Source: Ophiocordyceps camponoti-saundersi (nom. inval.) (lineage: Eukaryota > Ascomycota > Sordariomycetes > Hypocreales > Ophiocordycipitaceae). Taken from it: a stretch of 51,860 nucleotides of DNA. The notes beneath the pieces are model-generated. The model had not been told where the DNA came from and ran no database searches. It worked only from the letters and a program-made list of their open reading frames with translations. Each line of letters begins with the position of its first letter. Position 1 is the first letter of the stretch. The position numbers and the translations under genes were made by a program. The DNA is taken from assembly GCA_003339415.1 (NCBI GenBank), contig PDHQ01000246.1, positions 1 to 51,860 on the forward strand, given 5' to 3'. This document shows positions 13,001 through 23,042 of this stretch, piece by piece.

Positions 13001-14955
13001 TTTTAGAAAATAAAGAAAAGCTTATAGTTAAAGTAAAGGTTATAATATATAAAACGTAAAAGATATCTTATAAGCTAATAGCGAGGAATTAGTAATTAGT
13101 ATATTACTAAGATTTATAATAGATAAAAGCTATAAAAACGAAGCTAAGAATAGCTATAATAAGGTAAGTAATTTACTAAGATTTAAAATATAAGATAACT
13201 AATTTATTTATAAAGTAAATTATAATTTCCCGCTTATTAAGATATAGTAAAATATTATTACGCGCTATTTAAAATAAGCTAAAAATTAAGTTCTAAGTAA
13301 GGCCTAAGATTATATACGCTATTATAAATAATTATTAACTATTAATATTAGCTATAAAGTAAATAAGGTAGTAAATAAATAAATATAGCTTAAAATATAT
13401 ACGCTATTAGTAATATATTTATATAATAATATAAATTACTTATAAGTAAGAAAAAGAAATTTACTTAAGCTAATAGCGTTATATAAAAAATTCGCTTATA
13501 GTAGCGTAATAATTATAACTATTATCCGCTTATATAATAATAAAAAAAATAAAATTTATAAATATAAAAAAAAAGAAAAAAAATAAGTTTATATTTTAAC
13601 TAATATTTATAAAATAATTATTTAATATTTTATAAGTAATATTATTATAATAGTCCTCTCCTTATAAGAGACTTAGTATAAGGGGGATTTATTTCCTTAG
13701 TTTAAGGCGGGGTTCTCCTTCTCCTTTATAGTATCTATAAAGCGGACCGAAAAAGCTAGCAAAGGAGGATTAAGCTTATATTTACGTAAGAAATAGCTAA
13801 TACCGCTATAGCGGAGGTAATAGCTCTTAGCGCGCCGCTTTATAATCTTATCGCTATTAACCTTAATTACTTAATAATAAGTTTTATTACTATAGCTATT
13901 CTAGCCTTAAGAGGGGGGGTTATTATATTTATTAAAGCGCGGCTAGGTATTAGTTTAATATATATTAGTTATTAGGGTATTTTAAGATAGCTTAGGAGTA
14001 AAAAGTAAAAGTATTTAGCCTTTATTTTTAAGGTAGAAAAACTTAATATTTACGGTAATAGCGCGGATCTTAATAATAATAATAATATACTTAGTTAAGG
14101 GAATATTATACCTTATATAATATTAATAAAGGGCTAATATAAAAATATAATAAAAGTATATAACTTTAATTTTATTAGCTTATTTAGTATTATTTATTAA
14201 AATAAGCTTAGCTTTAAAATAAATAAGGAAATTAGAGAAAAACTTAGAAGCGCCTTATATAAGGTATTTAAGCTCCGTTATAGCTATCTAGTATTAATAT
14301 AAGTTAGTAAATATAATATTAAAGTAACTTAGGAAATAGTTAAGGTTATATTTATATTTAATACCTTACTTAAAAAATAGGGCTATTTTAGCTTAAACTA
14401 TAAAAAATAAATATTAATATAAAAATACTTAGTAATTATAAGTAATATTAATAAAAGCTTAGTTTACTTATAGCTTATAAGATATAAAAGAGCGTTATAT
14501 TAAAAAAAAGTTTTTATTATTATTAAATAGTAATCTAAAAAGTAATAGCTTATAGTAAGGTTATAACTATTATTACTTAAGGAGCTATATAAATTAGTAC
14601 TATTAGTATATAAAGCTTTAAAGCTCCGTAATAATAGCTTACTATTTTAAAAGCTAAGTAATAATAGCTTATTAAATATTAGGGTTATCTATAATAAAAG
14701 TTATTTTACTATAAAGGTCTTATACTCCTTAATATTTATAAAAAGCTAACTTTATTAATATAAAATAACTTAAGAAGTTCTAAGGTATATATAGTATACG
14801 TACTTAGGGTTATAATTTATATATAGCCCGCGCCTATCCCGCGCGCGGCGCTAACTAATCGTATATACTTATATATACCCCGTGCCCGTTATATACGTAG
14901 ACTTAACTAAGCACCCCTTACGTGACTTAGCTATTTAAGCGTAGCCCGAATCCCT
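13001..14955. other. RIP-mutated DNA upstream of the truncated LINE
   Basis: The gag end of the gypsy relic may lie here but I did not recognise it. Between about 14,150 and 14,640 the plus strand reads as a lysine- and leucine-rich possible coding relic with only TAA/TAG stops; its family is unknown. From about 14,820 to 14,955 the DNA keeps high GC and several CA/TG sites, unlike everything around it. That piece may be a less mutated edge or a strip of the original target DNA. Confidence 0.5.
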
Positions 14956-16115
14956 TATAGAAATATATAATATAAAAATATAAGGAGTATAAAAAAGTTT
15001 ACTAGCTATTATTAAAGTAGCTAAAACTAATAATATTTCCCCCCCTCTTTTATTATATATTTACTTTAATAATTAAATAATTATTACTTAGCTTAATAAT
15101 ATATTTATAAGCTTTTCTTAATAAGAGTAAATTTTTTTCTTTTAAGTAGCCTTAGCTTATATAAATAAAATCTTTATTAAGTAAATTCTTAGCTATAAAA
15201 ATATTCTAAGTAATAAGATAGCTAATTATTTTATAAATTAAAATACGCTATATAGCTTTTTAAAATATAATATTTTTTTCTTAGCTTAAATTAGCTAAGA
15301 TTTTTAATAATATAAAACTATAGCTTTTATTAATTAATAATAAAAATATTAACTTAATTATTATAAAAAATATAAGCTATTTATTATAATAAAGCTAATA
15401 ATAAAGCTTAAAATTTTATTATAATTTTAGCTATATTATTTACTTATTATTTATTTTAACTATAAAAATTTTATTAAATATTATAAATATTTTTATTATA
15501 ATAATATTTAGCTTTTTTACTTATATAATAAAAAAAAATCTTTTATTTATTTATTATTTTATAAAAAAATTAAATTACTTTTTTAATAAAAATAATTATA
15601 GCTTAATATTATAAATATCTTAAGCTAATATTAAAAAATATTTATTATAAAAATAGCTAAATTTTACTTTTTTAAAAATATTTATTTTAAATAGCTTTTT
15701 TAATATTTTATTTTAATAGCTTATAATTAAGTTTTTATTTTTATAATAATAAAAATAAAAAAAATAATATAATATTAATTTAAAATTTAATTTATTAAAT
15801 TTTAAATATAATATAAATATTAATTTTTATAGCTTTAAATTAAATTTTAATAAATTATAAATTTATAAATTTTTTATTTTTTTATTTAGCTTAATATTAA
15901 TAAGTTTTATAAATACTAAGCTTTTATAACTTTTTATTTTTAATATATTTAATATAATATTAAAGGGCTAGAATTTTATAATATAGCTAATAATACTTAC
16001 TTACTTATATATATAGTTACGTAACTAGCACGTAAGGCGTTACGCGGCGCCTTATGCCCCTAGGGAGGCGAAGGTCTTAGGGGCTCCGCCCCTAGGCTCT
16101 TCTATGGCGTAAAAT
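14956..16115 (+). mobile_element. 5'-truncated LINE copy, 3' end facing the gene island
   Basis: This segment is an inverted copy of the 3' end of the full-length LINE at 27,933-51,439. Matching runs without a break from ACGTAACTAGCACGTAAGGC near the 3' end back to TATAGAAATATATAATATAA at 14,956, where similarity stops abruptly. 5' truncation is typical of target-primed reverse transcription. It contains the C-terminal part of ORF2 and the 3' UTR. The last ~100 bp stay GC-rich, and the end runs into a TATACACA-type simple tail at 16,110-16,145. Most of its body is RIPed even harder than the partner, with almost no C left at 15,500-15,960. I found no convincing target duplication. Confidence 0.85.
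16011..16107 (+). other. GC-rich structured LINE 3' tail (left copy)
   Basis: This 97-bp block is nearly identical to the reverse complement of 27,963-28,058 although the DNA next to it is heavily mutated. It contains hairpin-forming pieces, including AGGGGCTCCGCCCCT and a GCGGCGCC-type palindrome. By analogy with other LINEs a structured 3' end may be what the reverse transcriptase recognises; that is inference. Confidence 0.75.
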
Positions 16116-17075
16116 ATACACACATTATACATATACACACACTCACACCCTCTTGAGCACCTTGATGGAGCGAAGACGCAAGAAGAAGCGAGAACCAGGG
16201 GAGTGGAAGACGGCAAGCCAACAACAGCGTGGGGCCGTGGAAATCTGGCATGGGTCTGATTCATTCTGCGCATTCTGGGGCACCAGGGATGATAGACCCT
16301 CGGCAGGATGACAGCTCTTCATGACTTCTGACGAATGATGTATGTATGTACGTGATTCTGTCGTATTTACACTAACTTGCATGCCTATCTCTATGGTATT
16401 AGTCCCGTCTGTGGGCGGAGTATGGACAAGTCAAGACAGTCACGTCATGCCAGGCACGAGGAGACAGAACGTCGTGAAACAGTTGTCGTATGCCCTACAA
16501 GGTGATTCATGGTGCGCTCTTTTCCCTCATCGGACACATCTCGAGAGATAAGATAAAAAGCCGTGATGTGTAGCATCTCTCTTCGAAAGCGGGTGTGTAG
16601 ATAGACAGGCAGGCACAGTGCCCGCCGACATGCTAGTTTATCATGCGGTTATACTATTTAGCTGCGTGCGCGTACAGTGCGAGACTATCAAGGGGTGTCC
16701 GAGTCCCCCTTCCCGCGGCTGCTAACAGTGCAGCCAGACTCGACGACCTTAACCGATCTGGTATGAATTTATCCGAGTTGAAGAATACAAACGTCGACCG
16801 AATATCGATAACGAAGGCTGATGGGTTCACACCTCCTCTTGCCGTGCAGTGTCCCTTTATTCACAGCACTCCCCACCCCCTCTTCCCCACACTCCCCTTC
16901 TCGCGGACTGCGAGCACAGCAGGGGTCGCTTCCTTCACTGGGTGCCCTGTCTGGAACCTGAGAGCTTTCGAAGTTACCTTCAGTCCTCTCTAATTTCAAC
17001 AGGTTGGCCTCAGGCGACAAGAAGTCGTCTCGACCTCTTCGTCCCCCGTCCACCTGTAAATTTCTCCTATTCCTT
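16116..17075. other. Intergenic, no gene seen
   Basis: Ordinary composition, with CA and TG at normal frequency, begins within about 40 bp of the LINE tail. A short GTATGTAT-type microsatellite lies at 16,337-16,350. Open frames here are short, overlap on both strands and lack family-like sequence, so I call no gene. It is probably the upstream region of the gene starting at 17,570. Confidence 0.6.
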
Positions 17076-17235
17076 TCCCTTCTCTCTCCTTCCCTCCCCT
17101 CTTCTTCCTTCAACTATCCCCCCCTTCTTCCTTCAACTCTGCCTTTCTTTTCCTCCTTCTCCTCCTCCTCCTCCTTCTCCTCCTCCTCCTCCTCCTTCTT
17201 CCTCTTCTTCTTCTTCCTTCCACCCTCCCCTCCGC
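17076..17235 (+). promoter_or_regulatory. Pyrimidine-rich promoter tract
   Basis: About 160 bp of almost pure C and T on the plus strand, with CTTCTTCCTT and (CCT)n stretches, located 335-495 bp upstream of the start of the SANT/Myb-like gene. CT-rich tracts of this kind are common near transcription starts of fungal housekeeping genes. It creates artefactual serine-rich and lysine/glutamate-rich open frames on the two strands. Confidence 0.6.
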
Positions 17236-17569
17236 TTCCTTCAACCCTCCAGAGTACACATATCCTCTCGAGCCGACAGCGTCGCCAAAGGTTCAGATCG
17301 AATCCAGCCTGTCGTTTGCCTCGTCCGACATCAGTCTTAAGAATCACACTCGTCCTCTCCTCCTCGGATCACCCTGTTGGGGAGGGGGGGCAAAAAGTCA
17401 GCGGTGCGTTTTGGTTTTGGCGGAAACAGAATTTTCATCCACGAAGCTGACGGTCAAGTCTCCACAGGTTACATTTGTCTCTTTCATTCCCCCCAGGACA
17501 CACAAGCAAGGCAAAGACAGAGATTTCATATTTCCTCTTTTCTTCAGTCGACTGTGACTCTTGCCAGTC

Positions 17570-18821
17570 ATGGCTTCGTACAGCAACCAGAGTGCCCGCT
17601 TTGAAGACAGCGATGTCGATGGCGACTCTGTCGGAGGGGCTCAAACCTCTCTCGCTCGTGCGAGTCTGGGTCGGTCCTTTTCCTATCCTGTATCTCCGAA
17701 GGCACAGCTTAATTCCAAGAGGTCGCCGCTGACTGACCATATCTGCTGCAGACGAGGGCCCAGTGACACTAGTCAAGACGAAGCAGGCATCTACTGCTGA
17801 AGCTATCATCGCTGGCGGCACCAACAGCTTTGAGCCTGGCTCCCAAGGCCTTCACCCCAATGAAAACAAGGGAGCTTACCCAAAGGGCGTCAAATGCTCC
17901 GAGAACATGGCAAGTCTCGAAGAGTGTGCTGACAATCGCTCGTCTGATGGAACTTCTTCTACCATCACCGTCTTGCAGCTTCAGAAGTCCACGAGCGGCA
18001 TGGCTTTCCGCGAGAGATTAACCAAATCAGCGGACGATTCTGCGTCATCCAACATGAGCGGATCTGAGATGTATAGCGACGATGAGTTTGAGCTTTTCGA
18101 CGAGAACGATGACGCTTACACGGTGCCTAGCACGCCCGGAGCCAACTCGCCTTGCGGAGCCTCCAGCGGAGAAGAACTCAGCAGCACCAAAGGACCCTAC
18201 GCAGCATCCTCGACGGCCCGCACCGGTGGCTGGTCTGCCTCCGACGACGATCTACTTAAGAGTCTCAAGAAGTCACCAAAGCTATCGTGGTACGAGATTG
18301 GCCAAGCTGTTGGCAGAACTAAGGAAGAAGCCAGAGCCCGCTGGAGGAACATCCAGCGTCGTGTCAGGAAAAAGGAAAAGGCACGTAAGATGAAAGGGGA
18401 GCAGGCTGCTAAGAAGGCTTCAGAGGCCGGCCTAGAAGAGTTATTCCTACTGGAGGGAGAGGAGGATGACGACGACGACGGCGTGGATGAGCTCAACGCC
18501 AACTATGGATGGCCCCCAAAGAATGGCGCCGATCATGAGTCTGACGGGTTTGATGGTCCGTCCGACCGCGATGTTCTTGCTTCTGAGCAGGACGGATTGA
18601 AGAAGGCCAAATGGCTTGAGCGGCAGGCCAACTTCCTGAACGCCGGTGGAGAGCTTATTCCTCTCTACGTCATCCGCGAAAATTGGCTCAACAACGAGCG
18701 CGAGAGGGATATCCAGCAGGATTCCGAGGATGAAAAGTCAGATACCAGCGATTCGGACCAGGAGCAGGAAGCAGAGGCCATAGGCTTCGTCCAGGGAGGC
18801 CTCGGAGAAGCCCATGTCTAA
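17570..18821 (+). CDS. Acidic SANT/Myb-like domain protein, function unknown
   Basis: Two exons. The ATG at 17,570 starts a polar N-terminus (MASYSNQSARFEDSD...). A splice then joins to the frame ending at the TAA at 18,819-18,821. Two in-phase joins fit: donor GTCGGT at 17,670 with acceptor CTGCAG ending at 17,751 (389 aa), or donor GTATCT at 17,690 with acceptor GACGAG ending at 17,756 (394 aa). In 389-aa numbering the protein has an acidic stretch at about 138-155, then a SANT/Myb-like motif at about 193-240 (W-S..DDDLL..L..SPKLSWYEIG..VGRTKEEARARW). A strongly basic stretch follows at 235-250, a poly-Asp segment at about 270, a conserved-looking NAGGELIPLYVIRENW near 330-347, and an acidic tail. 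A nuclear, chromatin-linked role is plausible, but the GRT.EEARARW core does not name a family. The gene converges on the 14-3-3-like gene. Confidence 0.85.
17670..17756 (+). other. Intron of the SANT/Myb-like gene, exact sites ambiguous
   Basis: The best-looking sites, donor GTATCT (17,690) and acceptor CTGCAG (17,751) with a GCTGAC branch point, would put a TGA stop in frame. In-frame solutions need either the weaker donor GTCGGT at 17,670 or the unusual GAG acceptor at 17,756. Transcript reads would decide. Confidence 0.6.
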
Positions 18822-20533
18822 ACCAGCAGACTGGGTCTCAAGCCAGGATCAACTTCTTCTCCTGTTTTCTTTGTATCATCCTTGACTTTTATTTCTTTCG
18901 TCTTTCCCATCTGCCGAGCGAATCACCCTTGTGTTTTCTTGTCTTCATCTCAGTCATTTGATTGGGCCAGCGGCGTTCTCGCACACATGATGATGGGCAA
19001 AGCTTTTTTCTCTTTCTTCTTATTTCGTCATTTCTTTTCTTCTTCGCATTGCTTTGGTACCTATCAGGCTGCCTTTGCCTTGGGCCTTCCACCCTTATCT
19101 CATCATTTTTCATTTCCCCTTGTTTTCTTTCCTTTGGACGCTTTCGTTGCCTTGGGAATTTCGTTTTTCTGTCTGGGGGCTTTTCAGGAAAACGTTTACG
19201 GTAACAGTCAACACACCAAAAGTCGAGCATCGTGCCATCAACGGAGGACGGGTTTTCTGTTTTCTTTCTTTCTGGATCTGAACAACGCGGATCACTTACG
19301 GCGAAGCTTTCGTGACTGAGAACTGATTTGAGAAACACTCTTCGTTCGAGAAGAGCCAAAAGACAAGTAAGAATCTCATCTTGGCGAAGCGACCGACCCG
19401 AGGACACGCATCTCTGCTCCGTCAACCCGAACCCCTTTTCTTGAACACTGCCATTAGAGGATATGGAGCTGGACGCCTGCAGCTGGTCACGGCAGCACAA
19501 TAACCTCGACGCTGGCCTATGTCTGTACGTGCATGGTTCGGGGGAAGGCGGATCTCGAACGGAGTGGTCGATGACGCAACCAAAGTCTTATGGGTCGTCA
19601 TCACGGAGCGAAAGACAGCGGATGACGGTGGAGGAAAGGCCATTTCGGGCACAGCGGTGGAAACGAAAAGAAGACTTATTTGGATCGTCGCCTCGGGGGA
19701 CAGATGAAGTGATTGGCGCGATCTAGAGCATAAAAGGGGGGGAGGGATTCGGCCATTGGCTGTCGCGGGGGTCACGACGGATTGTAAATACGAAGGGTGA
19801 GAGCCTTCTCTTTACCGTAATGTAGGCGGAGTCTGTAGGTAGATAGTACCTAGTGAAATAGCCCAGTCTCACCCCGGTGAGCACGAAAGAAAATACAGAT
19901 CATTGCCCAGAACAGAGGAGGGGAAGCTTATCTCAACGAGGTTGTGGATGAGACTAGGCATGAGGGCGTCAGCGTACGTTTACGTATAGCCAGCCAGCTT
20001 CATAGACAAAAGACTCTCGACAAGCGCTTCAGAAGCCCGGTACTCGCTAGAGAAGGACGAGATGCAGGTTTCCATGTATTAAACAAGTAAAGGAAAGAAG
20101 AAGAACAAGGATTAAGAGGAAGCGCAAGAAGAGTAAATCGCTGACGAGGGTATCAAACGAGTAATAATCCCTGCCCGGAAGAAAGTCAAGACTCTCGGCA
20201 TCACCAAGGATGCGAAAGTCAAGTCGCGAGGTGACTTCTTTGGAAAGAGAGAGAGCAAAGGAAAAGAAAACAAAGACGCCTTCAGCACCCTGCCTAGTGA
20301 CTGGCTTTGACAACATGGTCTCCCCTCCAGATATAGATGGGGATGCAGATTTCACACCTTTTCCCCCTTCCCAAAAGTTTTACACAAAAGAAACACATAT
20401 TATACATATACAGGTATATATTGGGCTTTTCGAAGAAATGTAGAAGAAAAAAAGAGAGAGAGAGATGGAAAAGGGGCAGCAAAGGAGAGGGATGGCGCGA
20501 GAGAAAGGCTGGGAAGAGATGCGTGACGGGACG
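18822..20533. other. Intergenic between convergent genes, no gene seen
   Basis: The first 400 bp are T-rich on the plus strand (TTTCTTTT, TTTTCTTC), as expected of the 3' UTR and terminator zone of the upstream gene. The rest has normal composition and shows no family-like coding. A 203-codon open frame on the minus strand at 18,889-19,500 is the reverse of this T-rich DNA and reads as low-complexity Lys/Arg-rich sequence, so it is not called. A GAGAGAGAGA run lies at 20,454-20,465. Confidence 0.6.
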
Positions 20534-21436
20534 TCAGATCGCGTTTTCCATCCCGGGAGGTGGCGCCGCCGTTATAGGGGGTTCGAGCGGTGGTGGCTTC
20601 GACGTCGATGGCTTGCTGCCCTCAAGGCCGCGAGTCATCATCTTGCCCAAGACGGTAACGAGCTCACACGCATCACGGAACATGTCATCATCCATGCCCT
20701 CGGTAGCGTCGTAGACCTCGGCGATGGTATCCTTGGCCAGCTTTCGGCTGGCGTCGGTGTCGTGGATGCAGTCGTACAGGAAGGCGGCGTACTCCGTCTT
20801 GACGGAGAGGCGAAGCGAGTGTGAGCCCCAGAGCAGGTCGTCGGCCAGGCCGGCAGCCTCTTTGAAGTACTCGTGAGCCGTCGGCAGGTAGTCTTTGGAG
20901 GGGAGGAGGAAAGACGGCGGAAGTAAGGCGACGTGAGGTTCGAAGCCCGGGGGAGGGCCGACTGGTCCTCCGTCTAGAGGGTGCGTCGGTTGAAGGGTCG
21001 ATAAAGGGTCGTCGTTGTTATCGCCTGCCATACGCATCATGTCGGAAGCGGCAGCCATCAACTCGGGAGTCCAGCTGGTCATGTCTGAAACAGGTGGTTG
21101 GTTGTGAAAGAGGACGAAGATATGGTGGAAGCTGGCTCGCAGTTTGTAGGCGAGCACCTTGAGCTCGACGTAGTTACCGACCATTGGTATGACATACTGC
21201 TGAAGCATGACGAGGCCCTCACGAGAGAGCCAAATGATGTGCAAGACGCGCTTCAGGAAGGACTGAGGTGCAGCAGGGTCTGGTCGCCGTTGCTTCTTGG
21301 CGGCCACCAGCTGCTCGGCCAAGTTGAGAGAAAGGCCGAGGATCTTGAAGAGAATGGAGGACAGTAGTGGGTTGTCGTTTTCGACTGCTCTCGCAAGCCT
21401 GCCGAGAAATTTCTGGTCCACCTCTGACGAGGCCAT
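20534..21436 (-). CDS. Divergent 14-3-3-like protein
   Basis: A single coding exon of 300 aa, from the ATG at 21,436 to the TGA at 20,534. The frame stays open upstream, but that part reads as low-complexity Ser/Leu-rich UTR and contains a good intron acceptor, so MASSEVDQKF is taken as the start. An N-terminal helical half (about 10-115) includes ELKVLAYKLRASFHHIFVLF at 91-110, which lines up with the E.KVFY.KMKGDYYRYLAE helix of canonical 14-3-3 proteins. A proline-rich linker spans 145-185. A second helical part at 187-268 (YFKEAAGLADDLL...HSLRLSVKTEYAAFLYDCIHDTDASRKLAK) matches 14-3-3 helices 7-9. The Arg-Tyr pair that contacts the phosphate in true 14-3-3 is replaced by His residues, so phosphopeptide binding may be lost. 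The C-terminus is a proline-rich tail. The fold is inferred from the pattern; partners are unknown. Confidence 0.85.
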   Translation of the reverse strand: MASSEVDQKFLGRLARAVENDNPLLSSILFKILGLSLNLAEQLVAAKKQRRPDPAAPQSFLKRVLHIIWLSREGLVMLQQYVIPMVGNYVELKVLAYKLRASFHHIFVLFHNQPPVSDMTSWTPELMAAASDMMRMAGDNNDDPLSTLQPTHPLDGGPVGPPPGFEPHVALLPPSFLLPSKDYLPTAHEYFKEAAGLADDLLWGSHSLRLSVKTEYAAFLYDCIHDTDASRKLAKDTIAEVYDATEGMDDDMFRDACELVTVLGKMMTRGLEGSKPSTSKPPPLEPPITAAPPPGMENAI

Positions 21437-21484
21437 GCCAGAGAAGCCTCTCGACCCAGAGCAAATAGTGGACGGATCTTGTGT

Positions 21485-21510
21485 CTGGAATAAAAAGGTT
21501 AGCAGCAATG
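21485..21510 (-). other. Likely 5'-UTR intron acceptor of the 14-3-3-like gene
   Basis: On the minus strand GCTGCTAACC followed by TTTTTATTCCAG gives a perfect fungal branch point and a 3' splice site, ending at 21,485, 49 bp before the ATG. The donor is not clear. GTAAGA near 22,120 and GTACGG near 21,840 are candidates, so the intron would be long (about 0.35-0.63 kb). Confidence 0.6.
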
Positions 21511-21997
21511 GACGGATTAGGTGTGCATGTAGAAAAAAAAGACCAGTTGGCAAGCTTTGATTGGATTGCGACGCTGTGAGGCTGAGGATGATGGAAAGGG
21601 GGTAGGGAGAAGCTAGGTTGAATCCATCGTGACCAGGAAGATGGATCGAATGGACACAGTAGGGGAGAATGGGGGATAGGGAAGGACAGACAAGGGTGGC
21701 TAATTCGTGACAGGTTTCGAAGCCATGGCCGTGAGATATGAAGACGATGGCGATGTCGTCGGTCGCGGAACCCCCTTGCCCCTGCATCTTTGGGCGGTGA
21801 GGGTTAAGGAGCCAGGGTGTGCTGCACGACCGGGCCCGTACATTGGGCCCGTAGCTGACCTCGAGAGAGAGCGTGAAGCCGTCGCAAAAAGAAGGGTCGC
21901 GACGCGTCGCGTCTTGGCCATGGTGCGCGCGCCGCCACTGCACTGCAGTCCGCAGCGTCGCGTCTAGCTTGCATCTCGACGAGGTGGTACTCCGGGT

Positions 21998-22100
21998 AGT
22001 TTGGGAGGAGAGAGAAGAAGAGGAGCGGGAGGGGGGTGGAGGGGAAAGGAAGAGGAGCAAGAGGAGCAAGGAAAGAACGAGGGAAAGAGGGAAAGAAAAT
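21998..22100 (-). promoter_or_regulatory. Pyrimidine-rich tract upstream of the 14-3-3-like gene
   Basis: About 100 bp almost purely G/A on the plus strand, hence C/T on the coding minus strand, 560-660 bp upstream of the ATG. It mirrors the CT-rich tract before the SANT/Myb-like gene and probably marks the core promoter or transcription start zone. Confidence 0.5.
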
Positions 22101-23042
22101 ACCACGACTTAGTTCTTACCCGGGAAAAAATGAAGACACACAGAAATTCCACCGACAGTCACACGAAGGTTGGTCGTCGTCGATCCAAGGCGGGAATCAG
22201 CGGCAGCAAGCCTCACCTACTACATAGCACACCTACCTGCCTTGCTACCTACATACAGACAATCAATCAATGTATGACTGTAAGGCGAACAAACGTCCAT
22301 ATGTATGTATGTATGTAAACACTGGGGGAAGTAAGGAGGAGGAAAACAAAGCACACACGTCGAAAAGACGAGGAAAAAGAAACTATTGTTGACTGGACTG
22401 GCCCGGCCAATAGTCGAGCCAACGGTAACAACCATGGAGGATTTCTTTGTTTATCCTTTCCCCCCGTTCAAGGTGACATCTCACCCACAACGGGTCCCTG
22501 CAGTGCAGCGGCCGGCTTTTCTTCAGACCCATGGTTGTATTCGTACTGTACGAAGGTAAAACGGTCGTGCCATCGTGGACGTGGCTTGTCAATTGCCGAT
22601 CTGCTAAGGGGGTTAACAAAGATGTTGTATGAGGACGAGACGACGACGAGAACAACGATTACATCGTCTCTTCGCAGGTGCTTCCTCATCATCCTTTCAA
22701 GCCATTTCCGTTCCCTTCTTCCTTTCCTCATCATTCGTCAAACACATACATAATCACATATGCATGCATACATATCTACATACATACATACACACATGCA
22801 TTAGTACACACCTACCTACCTACCTACCTACATATCTAGAGATTGTCCGGGCTTTCACAGGTTGTTATCGTCCGTTCCACATACATACGGATAGTGAGAA
22901 AGCTTATACATGCCGGCTTCACATGTGTCACCACACGCCTCAGCTTACCTCCAAACCTTGATGTCGGACTCAGTTACCGCCATAACCTTTCTCTCTCTCG
23001 CTCCCTCCCTCTCTCTCGCTCCCTCTCTCCGCCCCTTCTTCT
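22101..23042. other. Intergenic with tetranucleotide microsatellites
   Basis: Upstream of the 14-3-3-like gene and downstream of SCAP. It holds (TATG)n at 22,302-22,316, (CATA)n with TGCA interruptions at 22,757-22,800, (CCTA)n at 22,811-22,831 and a CTCTCTCGCTCCCT-type run at 22,988-23,035. No coding relic was recognised. Confidence 0.65.

Noticed and set aside
135..15960. Mitochondrial or centromeric origin of the AT-rich DNA
   Set aside because: The DNA carries nuclear TE relics with CpA-specific mutation and no mitochondrial genes. RIPed TEs explain the composition; a centromere cannot be excluded from sequence but is not needed.
16011..16107. Helitron 3' hairpin end
   Set aside because: A hairpin is present, but the sequence is continuous with LINE ORF2, and the locus shows a target duplication, which Helitrons do not make.
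16849..17450. Serine/proline-rich and Lys/Glu-rich frames on both strands
   Set aside because: They are translations of the CTT/CCT repeat tract in several frames and are not genes.
18889..19500. 203-codon open frame on the minus strand
   Set aside because: It is the reverse of the T-rich 3' region of the SANT/Myb-like gene. Composition is Lys/Arg/Glu-rich low complexity with no domain, and frames on the other strand overlap it.
21437..22105. N-terminal extension of the 14-3-3-like frame starting with a leucine-rich, signal-peptide-like stretch
   Set aside because: The hydrophobic run comes from the CT-rich promoter tract. A clear intron acceptor with branch point lies between it and MASSEVDQKF, so it is UTR.
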